From Cryomorphaceae bacterium (GTDB lineage Bacteria > Bacteroidota > Bacteroidia > Flavobacteriales > Crocinitomicaceae), in the NCBI GenBank assembly GCA_021298235.1, contig JAJTDX010000007.1, positions 611 through 64,610 of the forward strand: a stretch of DNA of 64,000 nt. The letters run 5' to 3'. Position numbers and translations under genes: made by a program. How positions within the stretch are numbered: the stretch's first letter is position 1; each line of letters starts with the position of its first letter. Positions 8,265 through 16,367 of the stretch are shown here, piece by piece. The notes under the pieces were generated by a model, which was not told the origin of the DNA, did no database searches, and was given only the letters and a program-made list of their open reading frames with translations.

Positions 8265-10757
8265 ATGGAAAAATTTACGGATAAAGTTGCTGCATATATT
8301 TTAGATCAAAAGTTCTCCCTTAAGGATGTGGTTGTTGTACTGCCCTCTGAAAGAGCAAAGAAATATTTGGCTGCTTCTCTTTATGATCTCTCCGGTAAAC
8401 CACTCCTTGCGCCCTCCATGTTTACCATCGATCAGTGGATAAGAACATTAAGTGACAGGGTGATCCTTGACCGTACGCGTGTTCTTATTGAACTTTATTC
8501 AATTTATCTTCAGGATGTTGATCCCTCACAAAATATAGAATTCGATGAATTTATGAGTTGGGGAAATACCCTCTTGTCCGATTTCGATGAAATTGACCGA
8601 TACAAAGTTTCTCCTAAAGTAGTTTTTCAGAATCTGCAATCGATCCAGGAGCTAGAGCAATGGTCCTTCAATGAAGAAGAGCTTTCTGCAGGACAGAAAA
8701 AATTTTTAGAGTTCTGGGAAAAGTTACCGGGATACTATGAAGCACTCAATCATGTTCTGGATCAGAAGGGATGCTGCTACGCAGGCAGTGCCTACAAGTT
8801 TGTTTCTGAAAACATCGATAGAGCCTTCCTCAATAATAAGGACCAAGTATTTGTTTTTGCAGGATTCAATGCCTTGTCGACCTCTGAGAAAGAAATAATT
8901 CGGCAGTTGTATCGGATGGGAAGAGCCCACGTTTTGGTTGATGCAGACACCTATTATCTGGATGATCAAAATCATGAGGCTGGCAGATTTCTGAGGTCTT
9001 TCATGTCTTACCTCGGTGTGCAAGAATTACCATTTGTTTCTGACCGCCTTGCGAATGCTCAGAAAGATCTTAAGATCATTGAATGTGCTCAGGAAACAGG
9101 TCAGGTGAAGGTTGCAGCAACAGTTCTTGCAGCAATGACTCCTGAAGATTTAGATGATACTCTTGTCTTGCTTGCAGATGAGGACCTCGTGGTGCCGCTG
9201 GTGCGCAACTTGCCCAAAAAGATTTCCAAAGCCAACATCACCCTCGGACTTCCGCTTAGGAATACGGCAGTTCGAACATGGCTCGAAATGATGTTTGCCA
9301 TTCAGGAAAACAGAGCCCGCTTTAAAACAAATGCAGCGTACATTTTTGATATTCAAAGATTCTGGAATCATCCTTTCACCCTTCTTTTTCTTACTGAGGA
9401 TGATCGAAAAGAGTTGATTTATCGGGAGCAGGAATTGATACGGCGAAACAGTATTTTTATCAATCTCGATAATCTTAAGTTGAATACCCATATTACCGCG
9501 CTGACGAAGCTGGTGTTCGAACCATGGAATGCCAATTGGAAAATGGCCGTATCGAATTTTAGAAAGATTAACGCGCTTTTATATTCCTGCTTCAGGGAGG
9601 ATGATGAGTTGGAAAGAGCAGCAGTAGAATCATTGGATAAAGGGTTGATTGACTTTGAAAATTTACTCAATGAAGGAATCCCGGAAATAAATCTAAAAGG
9701 GTTTAAACAATTGTTTTCTCAACATTGGTCTCGTTTGTCTTTGGCATATCATGGCAATCCTCTGAATGGGATTCAGATAATGGGATTACTTGAAACCCGA
9801 TTACTTGACTTCAAAAACATCATTATACTCGGGTTCAACGAAGGTTCATTACCACCGGTAAATCCGATGCAGACCATGATTCCAATGGATTTGCGCTCTT
9901 ATCTAGAGTTGCCGACGATTCGCGAAAAACAAGGGCTTTTTGCACATCATTTTTACAGATTGTTGCATCAGTGTGAGCGCATGTGGATCACTTACACCAC
10001 CTCCAAGGAGAATGTCGGAAGCAATGAACAAAGCCGATACCTTTTGCAGATGGAACTTGAATGGGCACGGTCAAATAACGGTATCAGCATTGAACGTTCT
10101 CACTATTCTATTCCAATGGCTCAAAATGGCAATGCCGGTGCTGTTAGCATTGAGAAAACCCCTGAGATTATCCGTCGGTTGGATGAGTTTTTCAGAAAGC
10201 CGGTTTCTGCATCTGCATTGAACAAGTTTATCACATGTCCTCTTGATTTTTATTATAGGTATTTGCTCGAGTTTGGAGAAGAGGAATCTATAGAGGAGGG
10301 TGTAGAGAGCAATACCTTCGGAACGATAATTCATTCTGCGCTTGAATCGTTGTACAAACCGTTCGCACGTCACGATGACAACGGGGATTTAAAACCCATT
10401 CAGCCCTCTAATATTTTACCGGGCGATATCGATCAAATGCTCACAGAATTCAAAGAGTATATTTTTCAGGGATTCCTAAATCATTTCGATAATGATGTTT
10501 CTGCATTTCAGTCCGGAAGAAATTTACTCAGCTATGAGATGGCATGTGAGCTTACTGAGCGAATTCTTCGAAAGGAAAAAGATTTTCTGGAGCAACAAAC
10601 CGAACCAGTGTTTATTGAGTTCATCGAGGCGCATCTCATTGGTGAAGTGGAAATAGAACTGAATGGTGAAAAAAGAACGATCATGTTGCGAGGTTTTGTT
10701 GACCGAATTGATTCTGTCGGAGGCAAATGGCGAATCATTGATTACAAGTCAGGCTAG
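8265..10757 (+). CDS. AddB-like helicase/PD-(D/E)XK nuclease, cut short by an in-frame TAG
   Basis: Residues 1-640 form an inactivated UvrD-like helicase region (early VVVLPSERAKKYLA; later IIILGFNEGSLPPVNP), as in AddB-type repair exonucleases of Bacteroidota. A RecB-family nuclease domain starts near residue 645: SASALNKFITCPLDFYYRY (with a possible Fe-S cysteine), GTIIHSALE, FVDRIDS, and the catalytic IIDYKSG. The frame then meets TAG at 10755-10757, directly after DYKSG, and the missing domain part continues in the same frame to 11090. A TATTTTTG -7-like box at 8234-8241 may be the promoter. The truncated product lacks the last nuclease motifs and is probably inactive as a nuclease, unless the stop is read through or is a sequence error. 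Confidence 0.85.
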   Translation: MEKFTDKVAAYILDQKFSLKDVVVVLPSERAKKYLAASLYDLSGKPLLAPSMFTIDQWIRTLSDRVILDRTRVLIELYSIYLQDVDPSQNIEFDEFMSWGNTLLSDFDEIDRYKVSPKVVFQNLQSIQELEQWSFNEEELSAGQKKFLEFWEKLPGYYEALNHVLDQKGCCYAGSAYKFVSENIDRAFLNNKDQVFVFAGFNALSTSEKEIIRQLYRMGRAHVLVDADTYYLDDQNHEAGRFLRSFMSYLGVQELPFVSDRLANAQKDLKIIECAQETGQVKVAATVLAAMTPEDLDDTLVLLADEDLVVPLVRNLPKKISKANITLGLPLRNTAVRTWLEMMFAIQENRARFKTNAAYIFDIQRFWNHPFTLLFLTEDDRKELIYREQELIRRNSIFINLDNLKLNTHITALTKLVFEPWNANWKMAVSNFRKINALLYSCFREDDELERAAVESLDKGLIDFENLLNEGIPEINLKGFKQLFSQHWSRLSLAYHGNPLNGIQIMGLLETRLLDFKNIIILGFNEGSLPPVNPMQTMIPMDLRSYLELPTIREKQGLFAHHFYRLLHQCERMWITYTTSKENVGSNEQSRYLLQMELEWARSNNGISIERSHYSIPMAQNGNAGAVSIEKTPEIIRRLDEFFRKPVSASALNKFITCPLDFYYRYLLEFGEEESIEEGVESNTFGTIIHSALESLYKPFARHDDNGDLKPIQPSNILPGDIDQMLTEFKEYIFQGFLNHFDNDVSAFQSGRNLLSYEMACELTERILRKEKDFLEQQTEPVFIEFIEAHLIGEVEIELNGEKRTIMLRGFVDRIDSVGGKWRIIDYKSG

Positions 10758-11090
10758 GTGAAAAAGGACGATGTGCAGCTGAAAGAGTTCACGACCGATT
10801 TGTCGCTGGTAAACTATTTCGCTTCTACGAAACATGCAATTCAATTGGCCTTTTACACATACCTCTTCAGACAAAAGATGGGTGTTTTACCCAATAGTGC
10901 TTGTATTTACTCTCTGGTCAATTTGAATGAGGGCTTGTTTGCTTTTGAAGCGGCCGGAATGGATCAACAACAACTGATGGAATTATTCCCCAAATTTATT
11001 GAGGAGTTGCTTACCGAGATCTATAAGTCGGACACACCTTTTGAGCATCAGGTACTGGGACTAAGAAGTTGGTGTCAGTATTGCGAATAA
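10758..11090 (+). pseudogene. Severed C-terminal part of the AddB-like nuclease
   Basis: This 110-residue continuation is in the same frame as the upstream gene and begins at the codon after the TAG. It carries the rest of the RecB-type nuclease domain: a Q-x-x-x-Y motif in HAIQLAFYTYLF and a C-terminal WCQYCE with two cysteines that fit an Fe-S cluster together with the Cys of ITCPLDF upstream. The usual last cysteine a few residues further on is absent. Its first codon is GTG, but a separate start is unlikely. The codon replaced by TAG is a one-base change from AAG, CAG or GAG, among others. Confidence 0.8.
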
Positions 11091-11093
11091 AAA

Positions 11094-11136
11094 GACCTGA
11101 AAAGAATCTTAGGAAGATAAAAATTCTTTTCAGGTC
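11094..11136 (-). terminator. Strong hairpin; terminator for the minus-strand gene at 11237
   Basis: A 14-bp perfect stem joins 11094-11107 (GACCTGAAAAGAAT) and 11123-11136. Only the minus strand has a T-run after the stem (TTTTT at 11093-11089), so it best serves the coiled-coil gene. It could also stop transcription of the nuclease gene. Confidence 0.7.
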
Positions 11137-11236
11137 ACTGCAAGGAATTAAACCAGTATCACATGTGTGACAATCTTATGACGAATTTCGCATGAAAAAG
11201 GTTGTCCTTGGGATAAATTAAATTTGAAATAAGGTA

Positions 11237-11752
11237 TCAGTCTGTGCGGAATCTGTTAAGCATCGCAGCTCCACTTCCTTTTAGAACTGACAAAAGAGTA
11301 GGGTCCAAAATATTATCTAATTCCTCTTTTGGGTTTTCTCGATATAATCGAGCCATGTCCAAAAGATTTTCCACGAAGGCAAGATTGAGGTGACAAATAA
11401 TCTTGAAGATGTCTCTGGCTTTTTCGTTGTCTTTTTGAGGAATAAAGTCACGCCAGTTCAAGAGCATATCATGAAATTCTTTCATTTTCTCATATTCCTT
11501 GTTCGCATCCTCCAAATCTGATGTAAGCTTTTCTTCTCTTTTCTGGCTATATTCAAATTTTTCTCGGTATTCGTGGAATAAACATAGGTAGTGGTCGGCA
11601 TCACTTTCAGAAAAGAGAGTAGAATCTAGTTCATCGTTCAAGTCCTCAATTTCATTCTTTAGAGACAGGATAGTTTTCTCTAATTCTGCAACTTTTGATT
11701 TCAGAGATAGGTTTTCAGATTCAAGTTTTCGAACTTTTTTATCGGTTTCCAT
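11237..11752 (-). CDS. Coiled-coil protein of unknown function
   Basis: Product of 171 residues with no signal peptide or membrane segment. Residues 1-45 and about 60-100 show heptad-like patterns rich in Leu, Glu and Lys (VRKLESENLSLKSKVAELE), so a long coiled coil is likely. The C-terminal third (FKIICHLNLAFVENLLDMA onward) looks like a small helical domain. I do not recognise a family. It stands alone on the minus strand with a strong terminator about 100 bp downstream. Confidence 0.65.
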   Translation of the reverse strand: METDKKVRKLESENLSLKSKVAELEKTILSLKNEIEDLNDELDSTLFSESDADHYLCLFHEYREKFEYSQKREEKLTSDLEDANKEYEKMKEFHDMLLNWRDFIPQKDNEKARDIFKIICHLNLAFVENLLDMARLYRENPKEELDNILDPTLLSVLKGSGAAMLNRFRTD

Positions 11753-11875
11753 GGTAAGAATATTTGACTTAAATATAAACCAAAGCCACGGAAATAAAAA
11801 ACGATTTTAACGCCGATTAGAATTCGAGAAAAAAGGATGGGCCAAAAAAAGTTTGACTGAAAACTAAAAGAATAA

Positions 11876-12235
11876 TTAGTACAGCTCCATCTTCAGGGCA
11901 GTACGATAATCTTTAATCTCTTCCCGGTTAATCTTATGGTCGGCGTTTTTAAGAAGATTAAGAAGATAAAGAAGGTTTTCCTTGTCTTCGATCTCCAATG
12001 GATATTCGTTTCCTTCCTCATCCTCTTCATATTGTGCTTGAACGTCAAACGCTTGGTTCTCTCCGAGGTATTCGTAAGTCAAACGTAACACTTTAGTAAC
12101 TAAAGGATCTTGTTCCTTAAGTGCAAACTCTCTCAATTCTTTAAGGTCGTCGATCAGCTTGGATGCTTCCAATCCTTTCTTTTCAACCTTAGAGATCACA
12201 TCATCTAACTTCTTATTTGCTGCTGCACTTTTCAT
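11876..12235 (-). CDS. Small helical hypothetical protein
   Basis: Product of 119 residues, mainly charged and helical (KLDDVISKVEKKGLEASKLI), with an acidic middle (QAQYEEDEEGNEYPLEIED). The start is set at the ATG at 12235 (MKSAAANKKL), because a full promoter lies just upstream at 12257-12285. The open frame runs further back, but those codons overlap the promoter. No family recognised; likely cytoplasmic. Confidence 0.65.
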   Translation of the reverse strand: MKSAAANKKLDDVISKVEKKGLEASKLIDDLKELREFALKEQDPLVTKVLRLTYEYLGENQAFDVQAQYEEDEEGNEYPLEIEDKENLLYLLNLLKNADHKINREEIKDYRTALKMELY

Positions 12236-12256
12236 ACGGGAAACTAATTTCGGATA

Positions 12257-12285
12257 CAAATGTACACAACTTGTACAAAAGACAA
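12257..12285 (-). promoter_or_regulatory. Promoter of the hypothetical gene ending at 11876
   Basis: On the minus strand there is TTG (12285-12283), 18 nt, then TACATTTG (12264-12257). This matches the Bacteroidota -33/-7 consensus and leaves a leader of about 18 nt before the ATG at 12235. Confidence 0.75.
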
Positions 12286-12358
12286 TACTGTTTAAAGGTA
12301 CATTTAATCGCAAAAGTGAATAAAAAAAGGAAGACCCCTAACTTCTCCGTGCAAATCG

Positions 12359-12366
12359 TATTTTTG
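12359..12366 (+). promoter_or_regulatory. -7 box (TATTTTTG) next to the LysE-family start
   Basis: TATTTTTG matches TAnnTTTG and ends only 5 nt before the ATG at 12372, which predicts a leaderless transcript. No TTG at the -33 distance. Confidence 0.5.
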
Positions 12367-12371
12367 TGTTG

Positions 12372-13022
12372 ATGCTTGAACTTACAATCAAAGGTTTTGT
12401 AACCGGGTTTATCCTCGCAATTATGGTCGGTCCGGTCTTCTTTGTACTCCTTGAAACGAGTATTCGCAGAGGGGTGCGTGCAGCCTTGGCCTTTGATTTT
12501 GGTGTTCTATTAAGCGATTTGTTTTACATCTTAATTGCCTATCTTTTTTATTCGGAAGTATCTTCTGTGATTAGTGGCGAAAGGAAGGACCTAATGAAAT
12601 TGATCGGTGGTACACTTTTTCTAGTGTATGGATTTGTTTCTTTTTTTAAACCACCCAAAAGATCGAGTGAAAGCGACATTGATGATTCTCTGAATGCTGC
12701 CAAAGATTATGTCTTTTTGGCTGTGAAGGGCTTCTTATTGAACTTCGCTAATCCCATGGTTATTTTCTATTGGTTTAGCGTGATCACTCTCGGTGCGAAA
12801 AATTCTCCTGATGGAGAATCTGATTGGCTCTTGCTATATTTTCTGATTGTTCTTTTGCTAACCTTTTTCTCTTTCGATGTGTTGAAGATTTTCGGTGCGA
12901 AAATGTTGCGACCATTGGTAACTGACCGAGTTTTGAGAACACTAAATCAGTTCATCGGAATTGTCTTTGTAATCTTTGGTGTTTTTCTGATTATTCAAGG
13001 AATAAGTGTTCTTGTCAAGTAA
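12372..13022 (+). CDS. LysE-family amino-acid/metabolite exporter
   Basis: Product of 216 residues with six hydrophobic segments. It begins with the LysE/RhtB signature: ITKGF-like IKGFVTGFILAIMVGPVFFV, then SIRRGVRAALAFDFGVLLSD. A second conserved region is LNFANPMVIFYWFSVI. Family members export amino acids or related solutes across the inner membrane; the substrate here cannot be told. The ATG at 12372 is preferred over the GTG at 12366 because it gives the usual family start and the GTG overlaps the -7 box. Confidence 0.85.
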   Translation: MLELTIKGFVTGFILAIMVGPVFFVLLETSIRRGVRAALAFDFGVLLSDLFYILIAYLFYSEVSSVISGERKDLMKLIGGTLFLVYGFVSFFKPPKRSSESDIDDSLNAAKDYVFLAVKGFLLNFANPMVIFYWFSVITLGAKNSPDGESDWLLLYFLIVLLLTFFSFDVLKIFGAKMLRPLVTDRVLRTLNQFIGIVFVIFGVFLIIQGISVLVK

Positions 13023-13051
13023 CGTAAAATTGAACCAAACGATTTAGTAAA

Positions 13052-14770
13052 ATGAAGTCTATGAGATATTTACTGTGTTTCTTCATAAGTTTTAATACTA
13101 TATCTTTTTACTCCCAAGTCGTGAATAAGGAAAATCTCTCAGCGAAGGAGTCGCTCTTTTGGGATTTTAACCGATCGCAAATTCAGGCTACCGGTTCCTA
13201 CTATAAGGATGCTATTGAAACAACTGATCAAAAACACGGCAAATGGGTTTATTTTGACCGGTACGGTCAAATGGAAGAGGAGCGGAATTATTACAAGGAC
13301 ATGCTCCATGGGAAAGTTACGCTTTACTATCCGAACAAAAAGATCAGACAGGAAGGATATTTTATTCTTGGCAAACAAGATAGTATTTACCATGAATACT
13401 ATGAAAATGGCAAATTATCCATCCAAGGAAACTATAAGTTAAATTCTCCAATTGGCCGTTGGACCTACTATTATTTGGACGGTCGAGAAAAATCGGTTGA
13501 GGAGCTCAAGGAGGGACAAAGTTTTATTTGGTCGTTCTGGCTTCCGGATTCATTACATACACAGACAATAGTAGATGGCACGGGAGAAATGGCAACCTAT
13601 CACACGAATGGAACAGTAAAGGAATGGTACAATTTTAAAGATGGTCTTAAGGATGGACCTTTTGAGGAGATCAGTGTGTACGGCTACACAACACTCAAAG
13701 GGTTTTTCAAGGAAGGCGAAAAAGACAGTACCTGGACGTATGCCTATTACACAGGAGATATAGAAAAGATTAGCAATTATAAAAACGGAAAACTCAACGG
13801 GTCATACACCTATTACTACGACAATGGCAAAGTCAATGTGAGTGGCAGCTATTCTGACGGACAAAAGTCGGGCAAATGGTCCTGGCATACAAATAAAGGA
13901 ACTACCGACATGGAAGGCGAGTTTCAGCAGGATCAACAGCATGGTGATTGGACGTATTATTACCCCACTGGTGAACTTTCCTACAAAGCACATTTCGAAA
14001 AGAATAAAAAGTCAGGGCATTGGTCCTATTTCTACAAGGACGGAAGTCGTTTCAAGGAAGGAGATTTTGCCAATGATGAAAAGGAAGGAACGTGGAATAC
14101 CTGGTATGAAAACGGGAATTTATTGATGTCGGGAGCCTACAAGGATGGAAAAGAAACAGGTGAATGGGTGAATAATTGGGACAATGGGAAATTGAAAAAT
14201 AAATCCACTTTCAAGAATGGGGTGTTGGATGGCGAATGGATATCAGCCTACCCGAATGGCAAAACAAAGTTGACCGGCAGTTATGAAAATGGCTTTCAGA
14301 CGGGTGAATGGGTCGAGTATTTTGACAATGGGAAGCAAAAAGATATTGTGACTTACAAAGTTTTTAAAGAAAAATCCAAAATAGATTACGGAATCATGAA
14401 AGACCGTGAGAGGTTGGAAAGCAAGAAACATGGTCATGCTGTTTCATTTTCGTCAAAGGACTTTGGCAAAACGGAGGAGGGAGATTACAAAGAAGGCATG
14501 AAGGAAGGGGAATGGGTTGCCTATCATCCCGGTGGAAAAGTTCCTGCAGTGATATCAAATTATAAAAACGGAGAGCTGAATGGAGTCATGAAGCAGTTTG
14601 ACCGCCGCGGGAAACTTCTCCAGGAAATGGAATATAAAGATGGGTTAAAACACGGAAAATTTCTTGTGTACGATAAAAAAGGAGGCGTACTCGTTGAAAA
14701 GACTTTTGAAAACGGAATGGAGGTAATCAAAGGGCAAGAGAACAAACCTGGTAGTTTTGCACCAAGATAG
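13052..14770 (+). CDS. Secreted MORN-repeat (YwqK-like) protein
   Basis: Product of 572 residues with a signal peptide (ends near FNTISFYSQ). Almost the whole mature part is a run of MORN-type repeats of about 23 residues with the pattern G-x-W-x-x-Y-x-x-N-G-x-x-x-x-x-G-x-Y-x-x-G (for example HGKWVYFDRYG, KDGPFEEISVYG, TGEWVEYFDNGKQ). This fold is an elongated beta structure. Automated pipelines often call such proteins YwqK antitoxins, but no toxin gene is nearby and there is no reason to see a toxin-antitoxin role here. The gene converges with marC, 6 nt apart. Confidence 0.85.
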   Translation: MKSMRYLLCFFISFNTISFYSQVVNKENLSAKESLFWDFNRSQIQATGSYYKDAIETTDQKHGKWVYFDRYGQMEEERNYYKDMLHGKVTLYYPNKKIRQEGYFILGKQDSIYHEYYENGKLSIQGNYKLNSPIGRWTYYYLDGREKSVEELKEGQSFIWSFWLPDSLHTQTIVDGTGEMATYHTNGTVKEWYNFKDGLKDGPFEEISVYGYTTLKGFFKEGEKDSTWTYAYYTGDIEKISNYKNGKLNGSYTYYYDNGKVNVSGSYSDGQKSGKWSWHTNKGTTDMEGEFQQDQQHGDWTYYYPTGELSYKAHFEKNKKSGHWSYFYKDGSRFKEGDFANDEKEGTWNTWYENGNLLMSGAYKDGKETGEWVNNWDNGKLKNKSTFKNGVLDGEWISAYPNGKTKLTGSYENGFQTGEWVEYFDNGKQKDIVTYKVFKEKSKIDYGIMKDRERLESKKHGHAVSFSSKDFGKTEEGDYKEGMKEGEWVAYHPGGKVPAVISNYKNGELNGVMKQFDRRGKLLQEMEYKDGLKHGKFLVYDKKGGVLVEKTFENGMEVIKGQENKPGSFAPR

Positions 14771-14776
14771 ACTTGG

Positions 14777-15367
14777 TCAAAACAATGCTTGCAGATTTGT
14801 TGTAAAGAGCTTGATCGCGATCGCAAGCAGGATTATTCCAAAAACCTTCTTGATAATTGCGATGCCCCCTTGTCCCAGTAATCGTTCAATTCGACGTGTC
14901 AGCTTGAGCACTGCAAACACAATAACCACATTGATCAGTATGGCAAGAAGGATATTGACCTGCTGATACTCGGCCTTCAGGGATACTAATGTGGTCATTG
15001 TTCCTGCCCCGGCAATAATTGGAAATGCCAAAGGCACGATGCTGGCTGTTTTACCACTGACTTCGTCACGAAAAACCTTTATTCCGAGGATCATTTCCAG
15101 CGCCATTGCGAAAAGGATCAGGGATCCTGCAACAGCAAATGATTCGATGGTTACTCCGAACAAGCGAAGAATGTTTTCACCCAGGATTAGAAAACCGATC
15201 ATTATGAACATGGAGACAACACTTGCCCGCATGGGGTGAATATCACCTGAAGTTTCCTGAATTTTTATAATAATGGGAATAGATCCAATAATGTCGATAA
15301 CAGCAAACAATACAGTACCAGCCTTGAATACTTCAACCCAACTGAACTCTGAGAAAAAAGGAATCAT
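14777..15367 (-). CDS. MarC family integral membrane protein
   Basis: Product of 196 residues with six membrane segments. Family features are LFAVIDIIGSIPI in the first segment, FALEMILGI-like MALEMILGIKVFR, and VPLAFPIIAGAGTMTTLVSL in the fourth. MarC (UPF0056) proteins are inner-membrane proteins of unknown transport role; the old link to multiple antibiotic resistance was not upheld. Its ATG overlaps the purN stop as ATGA, so the two genes are translationally coupled. Confidence 0.9.
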   Translation of the reverse strand: MIPFFSEFSWVEVFKAGTVLFAVIDIIGSIPIIIKIQETSGDIHPMRASVVSMFIMIGFLILGENILRLFGVTIESFAVAGSLILFAMALEMILGIKVFRDEVSGKTASIVPLAFPIIAGAGTMTTLVSLKAEYQQVNILLAILINVVIVFAVLKLTRRIERLLGQGGIAIIKKVFGIILLAIAIKLFTTNLQALF

Positions 15368-15942
15368 ATGGATAATTGGATAAGTTTTTCAATTACTCTC
15401 GGATAATGCAGTTGCTCAAGACGGGAGATCTTTTCTTTTAGTGTTGCAAGAGTCTCTCCAGGTTCAATTTCACATGAGAACTGCGCAATAAGTTCCCCTT
15501 CATCATATGCTGCGTCAACATAATGAATCGAAATTCCTGATTCTTTCTCACCGTTCTCGAGCACAGCATGGTGCACGAAATCACCATACATTCCCTTTCC
15601 GCCATATTTTGGAAGCAGTGAGGGATGGATATTGATGATTCTATTGGAGTAGTGAGATGAAAAAAGTTCTGGTATAAGTCGGAGATAGCCAGCAAGAATT
15701 ATAAAATCTGAAGTGTAGGTTTGGCAAAGTGTTCGCAGAAACAGTGCATCATTTGCCTGCTGATTGCTGATGATTTCAATGGGGACTTGTAATTCATTGC
15801 ATTTTTGAATTACTCCTGCCTGGGCATTATTGGTCAAAACAAAGACAATTTCAATCTGCGGATGCTCTTGAAAGTAACGGATTAAATTCGCTGCATTCGT
15901 CCCGGTTCCGGAGGCAAAAATGGCTAAGCTCCACTTTTTCAT
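15364..15942 (-). CDS. purN: Phosphoribosylglycinamide formyltransferase
   Basis: This 192-residue enzyme carries out step three of purine synthesis: transfer of a formyl group from 10-formyl-THF to GAR. The start ASGTGTNAANLI is the phosphate-binding loop. The catalytic Asn and His are in NIHPSLLPKYGGKGMYG (N and H of N-I-H), and the catalytic Asp is in SIHYVDAAYDEGELI. Length is typical. It overlaps marC by 4 nt. A TACCTTCG box ends only 4 nt before the ATG. Confidence 0.95.
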   Translation of the reverse strand: MKKWSLAIFASGTGTNAANLIRYFQEHPQIEIVFVLTNNAQAGVIQKCNELQVPIEIISNQQANDALFLRTLCQTYTSDFIILAGYLRLIPELFSSHYSNRIINIHPSLLPKYGGKGMYGDFVHHAVLENGEKESGISIHYVDAAYDEGELIAQFSCEIEPGETLATLKEKISRLEQLHYPRVIEKLIQLSI

Positions 15943-15946
15943 GAAG

Positions 15947-15954
15947 CGAAGGTA
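15947..15954 (-). promoter_or_regulatory. -7-like box (TACCTTCG) before purN
   Basis: On the minus strand TACCTTCG fits TAnnTTCG, one base off the consensus. It lies 4 nt before the purN ATG, so the mRNA would be leaderless. Confidence 0.4.
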
Positions 15955-16034
15955 CTAGTTCTTTAGAATAATTTTGACTTGTGGCAACTATTTGAGTTTG
16001 ATTGTAACTGTGTGAATTAAGTCACTAAATAATT

Positions 16035-16064
16035 TTGATATTTAAACCAATGTTTTTTTCTTTG
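16035..16064 (+). promoter_or_regulatory. Probable acpP promoter
   Basis: TTG (16035-16037), 19 nt, TTTCTTTG (16057-16064). Spacing is ideal; the -7 box has T for A at its second position. The leader before acpP would be about 25 nt. Confidence 0.55.
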
Positions 16065-16093
16065 CACCCTGTTTAACATTTAAAACAAAAGAA

Positions 16094-16330
16094 ATGTCTG
16101 ATATTAAATCAAAAGTAATCTCTATCATCGTTGACAAACTTGGTGTAAATGAGAGTGAAGTAACGGATGCCGCATCTTTCACAAATGATTTGGGTGCTGA
16201 TTCTTTGGATACAGTAGAATTGATCATGGAGTTCGAAAAAGAATTCAACATCGCAATTCCAGATGATCAGGCAGAAAACATCCAGACAGTTGGTGACGCT
16301 ATCTCTTACATTGAGAAGCACGCGAACTAA
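16094..16330 (+). CDS. acpP: Acyl carrier protein
   Basis: Product of 78 residues, acidic, with the phosphopantetheine attachment Ser37 in [16 protein letters not shown]. It carries growing acyl chains in type II fatty acid synthesis in the cytoplasm. It is the first gene of acpP-fabF-rnc, a common bacterial order. The intergenic gap to fabF is 37 nt. Confidence 0.97.
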   Translation: MSDIKSKVISIIVDKLGVNESEVTDAASFTNDLGADSLDTVELIMEFEKEFNIAIPDDQAENIQTVGDAISYIEKHAN

Positions 16331-16367
16331 TCAATAAGTTTCGTACTTTAGAGCAAAGCATTTCTTT

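Noticed and set aside
10755..10757. Genetic code with TAG reassigned
   Set aside because: Several intact genes end in TAG (at 3680, 3688 on the minus strand, 14768, 39419, 62782), so TAG is a working stop.
13052..14770. Antitoxin of a toxin-antitoxin system (the YwqK label)
   Set aside because: The protein has a signal peptide and only MORN repeats; no toxin-like gene is adjacent.
14777..15367. Multidrug resistance function for MarC
   Set aside because: Family membership alone does not support it; the role of MarC proteins is not established.
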